From Neobacillus cucumis (GTDB lineage Bacteria; Bacillota; Bacilli; Bacillales_B; DSM-18226), in NCBI RefSeq assembly GCF_023715505.1, contig NZ_JAMBOH010000019.1, positions 37,062 to 101,061 of the forward strand: a DNA stretch of 64,000 nt, read 5' to 3'. Below the pieces are notes generated by a model. The model was given only the letters and a program-made list of their open reading frames with translations, was not told where the DNA came from and did not search any database. Shown here in pieces: positions 30,674 through 39,596 of the stretch. Positions within the stretch are counted from its first letter, which is position 1, and each line of letters begins with the position of its first letter. The translations under genes and the position numbers were made by a program.

Positions 30674-31564
30674 TTAATCCAAATCAAAAGAATTTTTCTC
30701 GTTGATTTTAAACTGGATTAAAGTAACAATAAAGATGAAAAGTCCCAGTACCAAGGCCATTGCAGATGCATAACCTAATTGGAAGTTACCAAATGCTTTT
30801 TGCCAGATGTAGAATACAACCGATGCGGAGCTATATTCAGGACCACCGGTTGGGGTCATAACGTTAATCTCCGTAAAGATTTGAGCACCGCCAATAATAT
30901 TTGTAACGATAATAAAGAAGGTTACTGGTTTTACCATTGGCAAAGTAATGTACCAAAAAGATTTGAACGCGTTCGCTCCATCTAACTTAGCGGCTTCATA
31001 AAAAGATTTAGGAACACTTTGAAGTGCTGCTAAATACAATAACATCGTATAGCCTAAGCCCTTCCAAACCGCCATAATAATTAAGGCAGGTTTTACTGTG
31101 CCTGTATTTTGCAGCCAGTTTGGACCCTTTATGCCAAAAAGATCTAAAAATTGGTTAACTAAACCATAATCGCCATTGTAAGCCCACTGCCATAAAATTG
31201 AGATTGCAGCAAGTGAAGAAATAACCGGAATATAATAGAGAACTCGGAAGGTATTTGTTCCAGGGATCCCTCTATTTAAAGCTAAAGCAAGCAATAGTGC
31301 TAATACAATGCCAATCGGAATTCCCAGCATCATAAAGATGGTATTATACATAGACTTATAGAAATATTCATCTTGAAATAAATTCTTAAAGTTTTCTAGT
31401 CCGATAAAATTCATCTGTCCTAAGCCGTTCCAATCCGTAAACGCCCCGTAGATCGAATATAATAGAGGAACCAAAGCAAATATGAGGAATCCTAAAACCG
31501 GTGCCGCTATAAATAAATAGGCGTATCTTTGTTCCGTGCGATACAGCTTGGATGTTGTTTTCAT
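30674..31564 (-). CDS. araP: Arabino-oligosaccharide ABC permease AraP
   Basis: A 296-residue MalF-type permease without the large periplasmic domain of MalF, with six membrane segments. Signatures: YAYLFIAAPVLGFLIFALVP, SIYGAFTDWNGLG and the EAA loop FYEAAKLDGANAFKSFWYITLP. It partners AraQ. The frame is open to 31573, but the ATG at 31564 follows AAAGGGTGGGAAAG. The gap to araN holds a strong hairpin that probably sets lower permease expression relative to the binding protein. Confidence 0.9.
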   Translation of the reverse strand: MKTTSKLYRTEQRYAYLFIAAPVLGFLIFALVPLLYSIYGAFTDWNGLGQMNFIGLENFKNLFQDEYFYKSMYNTIFMMLGIPIGIVLALLLALALNRGIPGTNTFRVLYYIPVISSLAAISILWQWAYNGDYGLVNQFLDLFGIKGPNWLQNTGTVKPALIIMAVWKGLGYTMLLYLAALQSVPKSFYEAAKLDGANAFKSFWYITLPMVKPVTFFIIVTNIIGGAQIFTEINVMTPTGGPEYSSASVVFYIWQKAFGNFQLGYASAMALVLGLFIFIVTLIQFKINEKNSFDLD

Positions 31565-31647
31565 CTTTCCCACCCTTTCACATGTCTTGTCGAGACATCT
31601 CCCTTTCTCTAAATTTCTTATGACTAAAAAAGTTAGATAAAAGGAAT

Positions 31648-31685
31648 AAATGGTGCTAGCAAACTTCCTTAAACTAGCACCATTT
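31648..31685 (-). terminator. Intercistronic hairpin between araN and araP
   Basis: A perfect 12-bp stem AAATGGTGCTAG / CTAGCACCATTT with a 14-base loop. On the minus strand only a short, weak T-rich stretch follows, so partial termination or mRNA 3'-end protection of the araN message is likely. Confidence 0.7.
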
Positions 31686-31705
31686 ACATTATGTCAAAAA
31701 CGATA

Positions 31706-33064
31706 TTATTTCTTTGCAGATTGTTTTTCTTGTTGAATGGCGGCGTCTAATAATTTTTGCATTTTTGGCTGTTCTTCTTTTACATACTGAACAGCTGTTT
31801 TCTTGCCATCAAGTACAGGCTGAATGTTTTTAAAGAATTCATCATACCATTCACTAGTATAAGTGAACTCACCTGGGAAGCTGCGGCCATAATCATTGAT
31901 AATATCTAAGAATTCTTGCTTGTTTGCTGGCTTAATAGAAGTATTAGCAGCCCACTCTTCAGCAACTTTCACGCTGTTTGGAAGCTGGATTTGTGCATCA
32001 ACTAATGCTTGTTGTCCTTCTTGGTCAGCAGATAGATAGGTAGCTAATTCAGCTGCTGCTTTAGCATTTTTAGTAGTAGCTCCTACACCAATTCCAAGTG
32101 AACCGATCCATGCAGCAGTTTTTCCAGTAGAACCAACTGGCCATGGAATTAAATCATATTCAAATGGTAATGTTGCATATGTCGCCATATCCCAAGGACC
32201 TACAGGGAAGAATGCTAATTGACCTTTCATCCATCTTTGGTATGTGTCTAGTGTTTGTGCTTCAGAGATAGATGGAGTCACTTTGTATTTGGTTTGCTGA
32301 TCTGCAAACCATTGTAATGCTTCAATAAATTTAGGTTCATCGATCGTTACTTTTGTATGTGTTTTATCGATGAAGTCTGCACCATTACTCCAAACGATTG
32401 GCTGCAATGACCATTGTACGTTAAATCCTGTACCGTATTGATCAACTTTTCCGTCACCGTTTGTATCTTTTGTTAACTGCTTTGCTACATCAATAAATTG
32501 GTCTAAAGTATATGGCTTATCTTTGTCAGGAAGTGGAATTCCTGCTTTTTCAAACATTGTTTTATTGTAGCCTAGTGCGAATCCGCTGATATCCTTTGGC
32601 AAACCGTAGATTGCGCCTTGGCCAAGTTCTTTGCCATCAAAACGGTATTTATTAATACCCTTTTCCCACATATCACTTAACTTAACATCTTTTGAACCTT
32701 CAACATATTTCGTGATATCCAGTAAGATTCCAGAGTTTACATATGCTTTAACTTGAGCTGGGTTATAGAAGAAAACATCCGGAATTTTGTGTCCTGCAAT
32801 CGCAGCTTTTAATTTTGTATCATATTGATCTGGAGCTACAGATACAACAGTTACTTTTACATTTGGATGAGACTCTTCATATTTCTTAACAGTTGATTTA
32901 TAGGCTTCTAATTCTTTAGGCTGACCGCGAAACATAAAAGTAAGTTCTGTTTTGCCGCCGTCTTTACCTCCACTAGATTGATTACCACATCCTGTAAGGA
33001 TGGAACCAATCACCAAAATCGCTAGCAACAAAAGTGCGCTTATTTTTTTAGATGCTTTAAACAA
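31706..33064 (-). CDS. araN: Arabino-oligosaccharide-binding lipoprotein AraN
   Basis: A 452-residue lipoprotein with lipobox LTGC (Cys26) after a hydrophobic N-terminus, then a Gly/Lys-rich linker and a two-lobed family 1 binding-protein fold ([40 protein letters not shown]). It captures arabino-oligosaccharides at the cell surface for AraPQ. Start is TTG (33064) after GGAGGGATTTAC. The 638-base upstream region shared with araR carries three AraR boxes and a cre-like site. Confidence 0.9.
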   Translation of the reverse strand: MFKASKKISALLLLAILVIGSILTGCGNQSSGGKDGGKTELTFMFRGQPKELEAYKSTVKKYEESHPNVKVTVVSVAPDQYDTKLKAAIAGHKIPDVFFYNPAQVKAYVNSGILLDITKYVEGSKDVKLSDMWEKGINKYRFDGKELGQGAIYGLPKDISGFALGYNKTMFEKAGIPLPDKDKPYTLDQFIDVAKQLTKDTNGDGKVDQYGTGFNVQWSLQPIVWSNGADFIDKTHTKVTIDEPKFIEALQWFADQQTKYKVTPSISEAQTLDTYQRWMKGQLAFFPVGPWDMATYATLPFEYDLIPWPVGSTGKTAAWIGSLGIGVGATTKNAKAAAELATYLSADQEGQQALVDAQIQLPNSVKVAEEWAANTSIKPANKQEFLDIINDYGRSFPGEFTYTSEWYDEFFKNIQPVLDGKKTAVQYVKEEQPKMQKLLDAAIQQEKQSAKK

Positions 33065-33185
33065 GTAAATCCCTCCAATTAAATTGATTTAAAAATTGTG
33101 TAAAAATTAAAACCATTGGAAGCGTAATCACTTTTCAATAAAAAATAAAGTGTTAATGTTAGTAAACTAGTTAACTCTTTATTTT

Positions 33186-33201
33186 AGATGTACGGACATG
33201 T
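33186..33201. promoter_or_regulatory. AraR box (araN proximal)
   Basis: AGATGTACGGACATGT agrees with the AraR consensus at about 11 of 16 positions, keeping the TGTACG core. It is about 120 bases from the araN start. Confidence 0.5.
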
Positions 33202-33225
33202 AAAAGTGATTAGATATGAATCCCT

Positions 33226-33290
33226 CCTAAAAAGCCCCTCTTTATTAAGATTATAAGTCTTAAGTATGATATCTATAAGGCTTTTTTTAT
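33226..33290. terminator. Terminator-like hairpin in the araN leader
   Basis: Outer arms AAAAAGCC and GGCTTTTTTT enclose a second small hairpin TTAAGA..TCTTAA. T-runs are present on both strands. On the minus strand AGGAGGGATTC follows it without a start codon. It may be an attenuator for araN or a block to antisense transcription. Confidence 0.4.
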
Positions 33291-33306
33291 CGATTTTTGT
33301 AAAACC

Positions 33307-33323
33307 GTGAAAGCGTATTCCTT
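33307..33323 (+). promoter_or_regulatory. cre-like CcpA site
   Basis: GTGAAAGCGTATTCCTT holds the TGNAARCG core, with two mismatches to the 17-base CcpA consensus. It lies between AraR boxes of the araN control region. Confidence 0.5.
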
Positions 33324-33342
33324 ATATTTCAAATATTAATAT

Positions 33343-33358
33343 ACCTGTTCGTACATGT
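33343..33358. promoter_or_regulatory. AraR box, part of a pair
   Basis: ACCTGTTCGTACATGT matches the right half of the AraR operator well. Its centre is 42 bases (four helical turns) from that of the box at 33385-33400, a spacing suited to cooperative binding. Confidence 0.6.
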
Positions 33359-33384
33359 CAATCATTTTTCTATTAATTTTTATT

Positions 33385-33400
33385 TTTTGTACGTACGTGT
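33385..33400. promoter_or_regulatory. AraR box, part of a pair
   Basis: TTTTGTACGTACGTGT is a strong match to the AraR operator, paired with the box at 33343-33358. Confidence 0.75.
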
Positions 33401-33648
33401 CAAATGGTTGATTTATAAGCTTTTTATACGATAATAATCGATCTGCTTAGATTCTTTCAACAAAGCGCCAGATAAAATTCTTTTCAATGAACATTAGACT
33501 CATGATTTTTCGTGTTAATTAGTAACTTTTCTAATGGATTCGACACTAATTAACTTCTTTTATTAAAATTTTTATTATACTTGAAAAGATAAATAAAAAT
33601 TTTTCATAGTTTTTTTTAATTATTTTTGTTACGATAATGTTATAAAAC

Positions 33649-33664
33649 TGTTGTACGTATAAGT
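33649..33664. promoter_or_regulatory. AraR box, autoregulatory
   Basis: CGTTGTACGTATAAGT lies about 40 bases before the araR start codon; a second half site CATACAAGT follows at 33676-33684, two helical turns away. It suggests that AraR represses its own gene. Confidence 0.65.
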
Positions 33665-33702
33665 TGAAGGTTTTTCATACAAGTTGAAAGAAGGTGATAC
33701 CA

Positions 33703-34869
33703 ATGGCCCAGAAGACGAAATATAATATGGTAAAGGAAAAAATAACAGAATGGATTACAAGTGGGAAGGTACAACCTGGAGAAAAGATTTATTCTGAAAA
33801 TGAACTGGTTAAAATGTTTGGGGTCAGCAGACATACCGTCCGTCAAGCCGTTGGGGATTTAGTCCATGAAGGATGGCTTTACCGAGAACAAGGAGCAGGT
33901 ACTTTTTGCTCGAATAAATTGTTACAACCAAATGTGGAATCTGAAATGATTTCTCCTATTCAAAGTTTAAATACAAATGGGAAAAATATTGGCGTTATTA
34001 CAACATATATTTCTGATTATATTTTTCCGTCTATTATCAAAGGAATTGAATCTTATCTAACAGCACAAGGTTACTCACTAACGTTTGCTTGTACGGATAA
34101 TGATGTGGAGAAAGAAAAACAATGCCTGCAAACGATGCTGAACCGAAATATTGATGGTCTAATCGTAGAGCCGACCAGAAGCAGTAATTATAACCCTAAC
34201 ATTCATTACTACTTACAATTAGAACAAAATAATATTCCCTATCTTATGATTAACCAGTTTTATTCTCAGTTGATGCCTCCTCATATCATTATGAATGATG
34301 AACACGGTGGTTTTATTGCTACTGAACATTTAATCAATCTTGGCCACGAGAAAATAATTGGCCTTTTCAAAACGGATGACCTTCAGGGAGTCAATCGGAT
34401 GCAAGGGTTTATCCGCGCATTTAGAGAACATAACCTCCCGTTTTTCCCGGATATGGTTATTACCTATACAACAGAAGAAAAGGATAATAATCTAGTGGAG
34501 CAATTACAGCAGTTTTTCACGACAGATGATAAGCCAACGGCAATTGTTTGTTATAATGACCAGTTAGCATTGCAGGTTTTATTCATGTTAAGAGGAATTG
34601 GCTTAAGCGTTCCTGAGGATGTTTCCATTGTCGGATACGACGACTCTTCCTTGGCGGAAGCTACAGATGTTAAACTAACATCTGTTACGCATCCGAAAAT
34701 GGATATGGGGATTGAAGCGGCAAAATGGATTGTTTCTGCTGTAGAAAAGCGCGGCAGCATTGAGCACTCAACGATTTATGAACCAGAACTGGTCGTCCGA
34801 AACTCTACCTCAGCATTAGATAAAAACCCAAAAAATTTAAAAGAAAAACACCAAGACCAGACCTATTAG
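33703..34869 (+). CDS. araR: Arabinose-responsive repressor AraR (GntR/LacI chimera)
   Basis: A 388-residue repressor. Residues 1-70 form a GntR winged helix (YNMVKEKITEWITSGKVQPG, MFGVSRHTVRQAVGDLVHEG). The rest is a LacI/GalR-type sugar-binding domain (NIGVITTYISDYIFPSIIKG, DGLIVEPTRSS, DVSIVGYDDSSLAEATDVKL). This domain fusion is the hallmark of AraR, which releases DNA on binding L-arabinose. The frame is open to 33694, but ATG 33703 follows AGAAGGTGAT. It is divergent from araNPQ, and AraR-type boxes occur at five loci in the window. The stop codon overlaps a terminator. Confidence 0.95.
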   Translation: MAQKTKYNMVKEKITEWITSGKVQPGEKIYSENELVKMFGVSRHTVRQAVGDLVHEGWLYREQGAGTFCSNKLLQPNVESEMISPIQSLNTNGKNIGVITTYISDYIFPSIIKGIESYLTAQGYSLTFACTDNDVEKEKQCLQTMLNRNIDGLIVEPTRSSNYNPNIHYYLQLEQNNIPYLMINQFYSQLMPPHIIMNDEHGGFIATEHLINLGHEKIIGLFKTDDLQGVNRMQGFIRAFREHNLPFFPDMVITYTTEEKDNNLVEQLQQFFTTDDKPTAIVCYNDQLALQVLFMLRGIGLSVPEDVSIVGYDDSSLAEATDVKLTSVTHPKMDMGIEAAKWIVSAVEKRGSIEHSTIYEPELVVRNSTSALDKNPKNLKEKHQDQTY

Positions 34870-34887
34870 GACTGGTTTTTTGGTGTC
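34846..34887 (+). terminator. Terminator of araR
   Basis: Outer arms ACACCAA / TTGGTGT and inner ACCAG / CTGGT, with TTTTTT in the right side. It overlaps the araR stop codon at 34867-34869. Confidence 0.65.
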
Positions 34888-34926
34888 TTGTAGATTAATT
34901 TTGAATTTGTACAATATCCATACTGG

Positions 34927-35070
34927 CTACCCCTTACGAACATCTTTCCTTTTTTTTCTTATCCACGTTATGATAGATAAAATAAAAGAAAGGCAAAAGA
35001 GGAATGTATAAAATACCCAAGGATCATCAATAACTACTTTTGACTGCCAAGGCCAGAGATATTTTTCCAT
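34927..35070 (-). CDS. Small membrane protein (47 residues) downstream of gerAB
   Basis: Read directly from the minus strand: ATG at 35070, TAG ending at 34927. The product begins MEKYLWPWQSKVVIDDPW, has one hydrophobic segment (about residues 19-37, rich in Phe, Leu, Ile) and ends in a strongly basic tail RKKRKDVRKG. AGGAG lies 12 bases before the ATG, a slightly long spacing; an overlapping ATG four bases earlier would give only 15 residues. It starts 24 bases after the gerAB stop, in the same direction. Small membrane D subunits accompany some germinant receptors (GerUD and similar, usually two membrane spans); this may be a shorter relative, but that is inference. Confidence 0.5.
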   Translation of the reverse strand: MEKYLWPWQSKVVIDDPWVFYTFLFCLSFILSIITWIRKKRKDVRKG

Positions 35071-35094
35071 ACATATTTTCAGCTCCTAATACAC

Positions 35095-36201
35095 CTATAA
35101 TCCACTTCTAACCATTGATTTATTTGAAAATTTCCTGCGAATACAGGCCACGATAAATAAGAAAAAGGGAATAATTATCCACCATATTAAACCCATATAC
35201 CCTAAATTTTTTATAGAATACCAATGTTCTGAAGTGCTCCTTGATATGGTTAACCCTAAGATAAATGTGATTATCGATATAGGCATTACCAATACCCTGC
35301 TGTCACGCAGGTACAACAATAGCTGCACCCCCCGAATGACACCATAAAGTTGTAACGACAATTTAAAGAACGCCGTTCCCACAAAATACAATATTCCCAA
35401 TGCATCCAGGTTTTCAAGAAAATCTGCAACAGATATAACTTTGACTAATCTGTACAGGGGATAGGTACTAGTTGAAAAGGAACCCTCACCAAAGGTAAGA
35501 ACAGCTAGTGCATCAAAAGCGGCAAGGAGGAATCCGTACAAAACAGACGCTAAGAGAGTGGGTTTTATTATACGTTTCGAATCTATCACTAATGTCCAGA
35601 TCATCGCCAATTCAAGGGTTTCCGAAAATGACTGCTGAATCCCGTTTGGCCATACCGCTTTCCAAATACGACCCCATCCTTCCCCTAAAACCGGCTCTAA
35701 ATGCTTAATATCAATTATATCCGAGGAGAAAATTAAGACGATCTCTAGTAAAAATAAAACTAAGATGACTGGTAAAATCATTTCGGCAAGGCGGGCTAGA
35801 ACCTCAATCCCACTATACAAAGCATAAGAGATGGCAATCATAAACACACCAATTATGACCCAATTAGGTGTTCCAGGCAAAATGGTGGTGGGGATAAGAT
35901 CCTTTATATCGCCAAGTGTTCGTCCAGCGTTATATAAAAAATGAAGCATATAGAACCAAGCAAGGGGAACACCGATCCATTGGCCAAACTGGGCGGGAAA
36001 CCATTCAACTAGAGTCAATCCCGGCTGAAGACGCATTAAGATGAGATACAAAATAATGAGGCATGTCCCAATCACCGTACATATTAAAGTAGATAACCAA
36101 GCATCACTACCTGCTGCAGAAGAAAATCCAAATATGACAGAGGTACCAATCTGAAATACTAGTGTAAGCATAAATAATTGGCTAATTGAGATTCTCTCCA
36201 T
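35095..36201 (-). CDS. GerAB/ArcD/ProY-family spore germination permease-like protein
   Basis: A membrane protein of about 368 residues with roughly ten hydrophobic segments and germination B-subunit features (ISISQLFMLTLVFQIGTSVIFG at the start, IPTTILPGTP). B subunits of the amino acid-polyamine-cation fold bind the germinant in the spore inner membrane. The frame is open to 36258, but the ATG at 36201 follows GGTGGTGGGAG. It is divergent from the gerAA-gerAC pair, with 142 bases between the starts, rather than lying between A and C genes as in classical operons. Confidence 0.9.
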   Translation of the reverse strand: MERISISQLFMLTLVFQIGTSVIFGFSSAAGSDAWLSTLICTVIGTCLIILYLILMRLQPGLTLVEWFPAQFGQWIGVPLAWFYMLHFLYNAGRTLGDIKDLIPTTILPGTPNWVIIGVFMIAISYALYSGIEVLARLAEMILPVILVLFLLEIVLIFSSDIIDIKHLEPVLGEGWGRIWKAVWPNGIQQSFSETLELAMIWTLVIDSKRIIKPTLLASVLYGFLLAAFDALAVLTFGEGSFSTSTYPLYRLVKVISVADFLENLDALGILYFVGTAFFKLSLQLYGVIRGVQLLLYLRDSRVLVMPISIITFILGLTISRSTSEHWYSIKNLGYMGLIWWIIIPFFLFIVACIRRKFSNKSMVRSGL

Positions 36202-36343
36202 GGTCTCCCACCACCTGACCCATTTTTTGTTAAATCCGCTCAGTATTAACATGAACAAAATTTTTACATCTATCCTCGAGATTTATTTTTATATCTGGTT
36301 AAAATAAGAAAAAAATTTAACTACTAGGGGGTGAGTTTTTAAG

Positions 36344-37948
36344 ATGGGATTCATGAGCTGGTTTGGGAAGAAAACCTCAAATTCAAAACAAATCCAAAAC
36401 CAACAGCCATCTAACCATGAAAAAGATTTCTACGGCCAACAGCTTAAAGGCAATTTTCACAGTGATTTAGAGCAATTGAAAATGATTTTTGAACGATCTT
36501 CGGATATTGTTTTTCGTGAATTTCAGCTGGCTGGGAAACAAAATGGAGCTCTCATTTTTTTGGATGGTTTGGTTGATAATCAAATCATCGATTCCGACGT
36601 AATAAAACCCTTAATGAACGTGGGGAATAATGGGACGTTTCCGTACGCGAAAATACCTTTGAAAGAGATGGATTCTTTTCTTCGGGATCCACTTATTTAT
36701 GTTTCGCAAATAAGTATAGGGAAAACCATGAAGGAAATAGTGGATCACATTTTAAGCGGTGACACGATTCTATTATTGGATGGAATAAATCAAGCTCTTA
36801 TTATTAGTGCTCAAGCTTGGGAAATGAGATCTGTCGAAGAACCAGCGACTGAAGCTGTCATTAGGGGGCCCAGGGAAGGATTTACTGAAAATCTGCGAAC
36901 CAACACCAGTCTGATTCGCAGAAGGTTAAAAACGCCTCAGCTTAAAATGGAATCCATGACCGTGGGGCGGTTATCCAAAACAAAGATAGCAATCACCTAT
37001 TTGGAGGGAATTGCTGAGTACTCACTAATAGCGGAAGTAAAAGAAAGACTCAATCAAATCGATATCGATGCAATTTTAGAAAGTGGTTATATCGAGGAAC
37101 TTATTCAGGACAACCCCTATTCTGTTTTTCCTCAAGTAAACAATACGGAACGCCCGGATAAAATAGTGGCAAATTTATTGGAAGGGAAAATCGGGATTCT
37201 TATCGATAATACTCCTTTTGCCTTAATTGTTCCAGTTAGTTTTTTTGAAATGCTCCAATCGAGCGAGGATTATTATCAGCATTATATGGTTTCGACGGTA
37301 ATCCGATGGCTTCGCTTGTTTATGCTGGCAGGTGCTTTGCTTTTGCCTTCACTTTATATTGCCATAACGTCATATCATCAAGAAATGCTTCCTACAACCT
37401 TATTACTTAGTGTGGCTTCGAGCAGGGAAACTGTTCCGTTTCCCGCTATAGTAGAAGCTTTTATAATGGAAGTCTCCTTTGAGGCATTGCGGGAAGCCGG
37501 TGTACGCCTGCCGCGGCCAGTTGGACAAGCTGTAAGTATTGTTGGCGCCCTCGTAATTGGACAGGCAGCAGTACAAGCAGGAATTGTATCAGCTTCAATG
37601 GTTATTATCGTTTCTATAACAGGGATATCTTCATTTATTTTTCCAGTCTTTAGTCAGGGAATCGCCATTCGTTTGCTCCGATTTCCGATGATGATCTGCG
37701 CAGGAACGCTCGGATTGTACGGTATCTTGGTAGCTAGTTTAATTCTATTAATTCATATGACTCGGCTTCGCTCGTTCGGTGTTCCTTATTTGTCTCCAGT
37801 TGCACCTTTAGATTTCTCGAGTCTCAAAGATACTTATGTACGTGCCCCTTGGTGGAAAATGATCGACCGTTCCGATCAGACAGGGAAAAAGAATCGTAAA
37901 CGAATGAATCATTTAATGCGTCCACGGCCGCCTAAACCGAGGAACTAG
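36344..37948 (+). CDS. Spore germination protein, GerAA family
   Basis: A 534-residue germinant-receptor A subunit. A basic, Gln-rich N-terminus is followed by a soluble region (about 40-300) and a C-terminal membrane region with about five to six hydrophobic segments. Typical stretches are TEAVIRGPREGFTENLRTNT, RETVPFPAIVEAFIMEVSFE and LREAGVRLPRPVGQAVSIVG. It is located in the inner membrane of the dormant spore and probably forms the ion channel of the receptor (recent family knowledge). ATG 36344 follows AGGGGGTGAG. It is followed after 31 bases by the C subunit gene. Confidence 0.93.
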   Translation: MGFMSWFGKKTSNSKQIQNQQPSNHEKDFYGQQLKGNFHSDLEQLKMIFERSSDIVFREFQLAGKQNGALIFLDGLVDNQIIDSDVIKPLMNVGNNGTFPYAKIPLKEMDSFLRDPLIYVSQISIGKTMKEIVDHILSGDTILLLDGINQALIISAQAWEMRSVEEPATEAVIRGPREGFTENLRTNTSLIRRRLKTPQLKMESMTVGRLSKTKIAITYLEGIAEYSLIAEVKERLNQIDIDAILESGYIEELIQDNPYSVFPQVNNTERPDKIVANLLEGKIGILIDNTPFALIVPVSFFEMLQSSEDYYQHYMVSTVIRWLRLFMLAGALLLPSLYIAITSYHQEMLPTTLLLSVASSRETVPFPAIVEAFIMEVSFEALREAGVRLPRPVGQAVSIVGALVIGQAAVQAGIVSASMVIIVSITGISSFIFPVFSQGIAIRLLRFPMMICAGTLGLYGILVASLILLIHMTRLRSFGVPYLSPVAPLDFSSLKDTYVRAPWWKMIDRSDQTGKKNRKRMNHLMRPRPPKPRN

Positions 37949-37979
37949 CTCGAGTGAGTGGTTCGGAAAGGGAAACAAT

Positions 37980-39152
37980 ATGAAAAAACTAGGAATCCTA
38001 GTAATAAACTGTATGATTATATTCGTGCTGACCGGCTGTTGGAGCCGGATTGAGATCAATGATATCACGATCGTTACAGCTACTGCCATAGACAAGATGA
38101 ATGATGGGAAAATTCGTGTTTCACTTCAAGTAGCGATCCCTAAACAGCTTGGACCTGTTGGAGCCGGCGGTTCCGTGGGTAGCAATGGTTCGACCGTTGT
38201 CATTTCAGAGACAGGAGAAAGTATGATGGATGCCATCAGGAGACTTCAAGAAAAATTGCCTCGCCGGATTTTCTTTTCTCATAACAGGATTTTAATTATT
38301 GGAGAAAAGGCTGCCAAGGATGGGGTTTATCAAATTTTAGATTACATATCGAGAGTTAGGGAAGCACGTATGCGCAGCTTTATTTTGTTTTCAAAGGGAG
38401 AGGCCGCATCCATTTTGAGACTGACTCCGGTCATTGAACGATACTCTTCAGAAGCCATTCGGGAAGAGGAGAAATCAGGGGTCGGAGCAAAAATAATGAT
38501 AAAGGATTTTTTCAATATGCTTACGACCGAAGGCATCTCCCCTGTCGCAGCTGAAGTAGCCATACGATCAGAAGAAAAGGGCAGGAACAGTTCTAAGCAG
38601 ACTGCCGCCATTATTGGATCAGCTGTATTTCGTAAAGATAAATTGGTGGGGTGGATCAATGATAAGGATACACGGGGAGTGCTGTGGATTCGTAATGAGA
38701 TGGAGAAAGGGAACATTACCGTTTCGATACCAAAAGAAAAAGGAGGAGGAAAAATCAGTGTTGAGTTAAAAAAAGGCCGGACAAAGGTTAAACCAATCCT
38801 TGTACAAAGCAAAGTAAAAATGAATGTGAATATTCAAGCACAAGTTGAAGTGTTTGAAAATAGTTCAAAATTGGATTTAGGTAACCCTAAAGTTTTACAA
38901 TATGTTCAAACCTTACTTGAAAAGGATGTCGAAAAAAGGTGTGAATTAGCACTTTTTAAAGCACAAAAACAGTATCATACTGATATATTTGGGTTTGGAA
39001 ATGCGGTCTATCGCAGCCATCCAAAAGCATGGAAAGAACAACATAAAAATAAGTGGACTGAGGAATTTCCAAACCTTGAGGTTAGCGTAAACCCCCACGT
39101 TTCCATCGTTAGAACAGGGTTATCCATCAAGTCCCCAGAGATGAAAGATTGA
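37980..39152 (+). CDS. Spore germination lipoprotein, Ger(x)C family
   Basis: A 390-residue lipoprotein, lipobox LTGC (Cys19), followed by the family start WSRIEINDITIVTATAID. Later stretches such as LQEKLPRRIFFSHNRILIIG are characteristic of C subunits, which sit on the outer face of the spore inner membrane. It completes the A-C pair; the B gene is divergent upstream. GAAAGGGAAAC lies before the ATG at 37980. The germinant cannot be read from sequence; the arabinose neighbourhood is suggestive only. Confidence 0.93.
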   Translation: MKKLGILVINCMIIFVLTGCWSRIEINDITIVTATAIDKMNDGKIRVSLQVAIPKQLGPVGAGGSVGSNGSTVVISETGESMMDAIRRLQEKLPRRIFFSHNRILIIGEKAAKDGVYQILDYISRVREARMRSFILFSKGEAASILRLTPVIERYSSEAIREEEKSGVGAKIMIKDFFNMLTTEGISPVAAEVAIRSEEKGRNSSKQTAAIIGSAVFRKDKLVGWINDKDTRGVLWIRNEMEKGNITVSIPKEKGGGKISVELKKGRTKVKPILVQSKVKMNVNIQAQVEVFENSSKLDLGNPKVLQYVQTLLEKDVEKRCELALFKAQKQYHTDIFGFGNAVYRSHPKAWKEQHKNKWTEEFPNLEVSVNPHVSIVRTGLSIKSPEMKD

Positions 39153-39596
39153 TAAAAAATGTACAATCATCTTTATATTAATGCTTCTCCCAATAAATAT
39201 TAAAAAAGCGGTTTTTTAAAATGATCTGCCCTCCTCTCAATTAGACATCGGAAATAAATAAACGACACTAAGCGGCGTTAGCCCTGAATTCATTCTACAG
39301 AGCTAACGCCGTTTAGTTGCAATCTCAGCTATTCCAGCCTAATGGAGGAGTTGTTGCAAATATATGGTGTTTCATATACAAGTCTACTTCTTCTATAAGA
39401 TTTTTCAAAAAAGTTGTACGGTCCACTTCCACAATAATACGTTTTCAGATAAAATTAAATAATAGAAAAGAAGAAAAATAGTAAACTCACAGTTCCAACT
39501 TGGCCTGAAAAAATGGCAAATATAATATCACTTATCTAAATACACTTATGCTATTTTAATGGTACTTCAAAAAATTATGGGAATTTGGTGAAAATT
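39153..39596. other. Intergenic stretch between gerAC and DUF624 gene
   Basis: About 440 bases without a supported ORF. It contains one strong palindrome (39267-39316) and is otherwise AT-rich; the promoter of the DUF624 gene is presumably between 39330 and 39580 but no clear hexamers stood out. Confidence 0.5.
39267..39316. terminator. Large hairpin downstream of gerAC
   Basis: ACTAAGCGGCGTTAGCcCTG (39267-39286) pairs with CAGaGCTAACGCCGTTTAGT (39297-39316) with one mismatch and one G-T pair, loop about 10 bases. T-tracts are weak on both sides, so it is a terminator candidate without a classical T-run. Confidence 0.55.

Larger units (their letters stand above)
33065..33702. promoter_or_regulatory. 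araN-araR divergent control region
   Basis: Gene-free region with AraR boxes at 33186, 33343, 33385 and 33649, a cre-like site at 33307-33323 and a terminator-like hairpin at about 33226-33290. It is very AT-rich apart from the boxes. No ORF was seen. Confidence 0.7.

Noticed and set aside
30082..30705. Plus-strand open frame of 207 codons opposite araQ
   Set aside because: It mirrors a conserved permease frame; residue composition is that of a shadow frame.
38342..38812. Minus-strand open frame of 156 codons within gerAC
   Set aside because: Shadow of the GerC coding frame with no ribosome site or family features.
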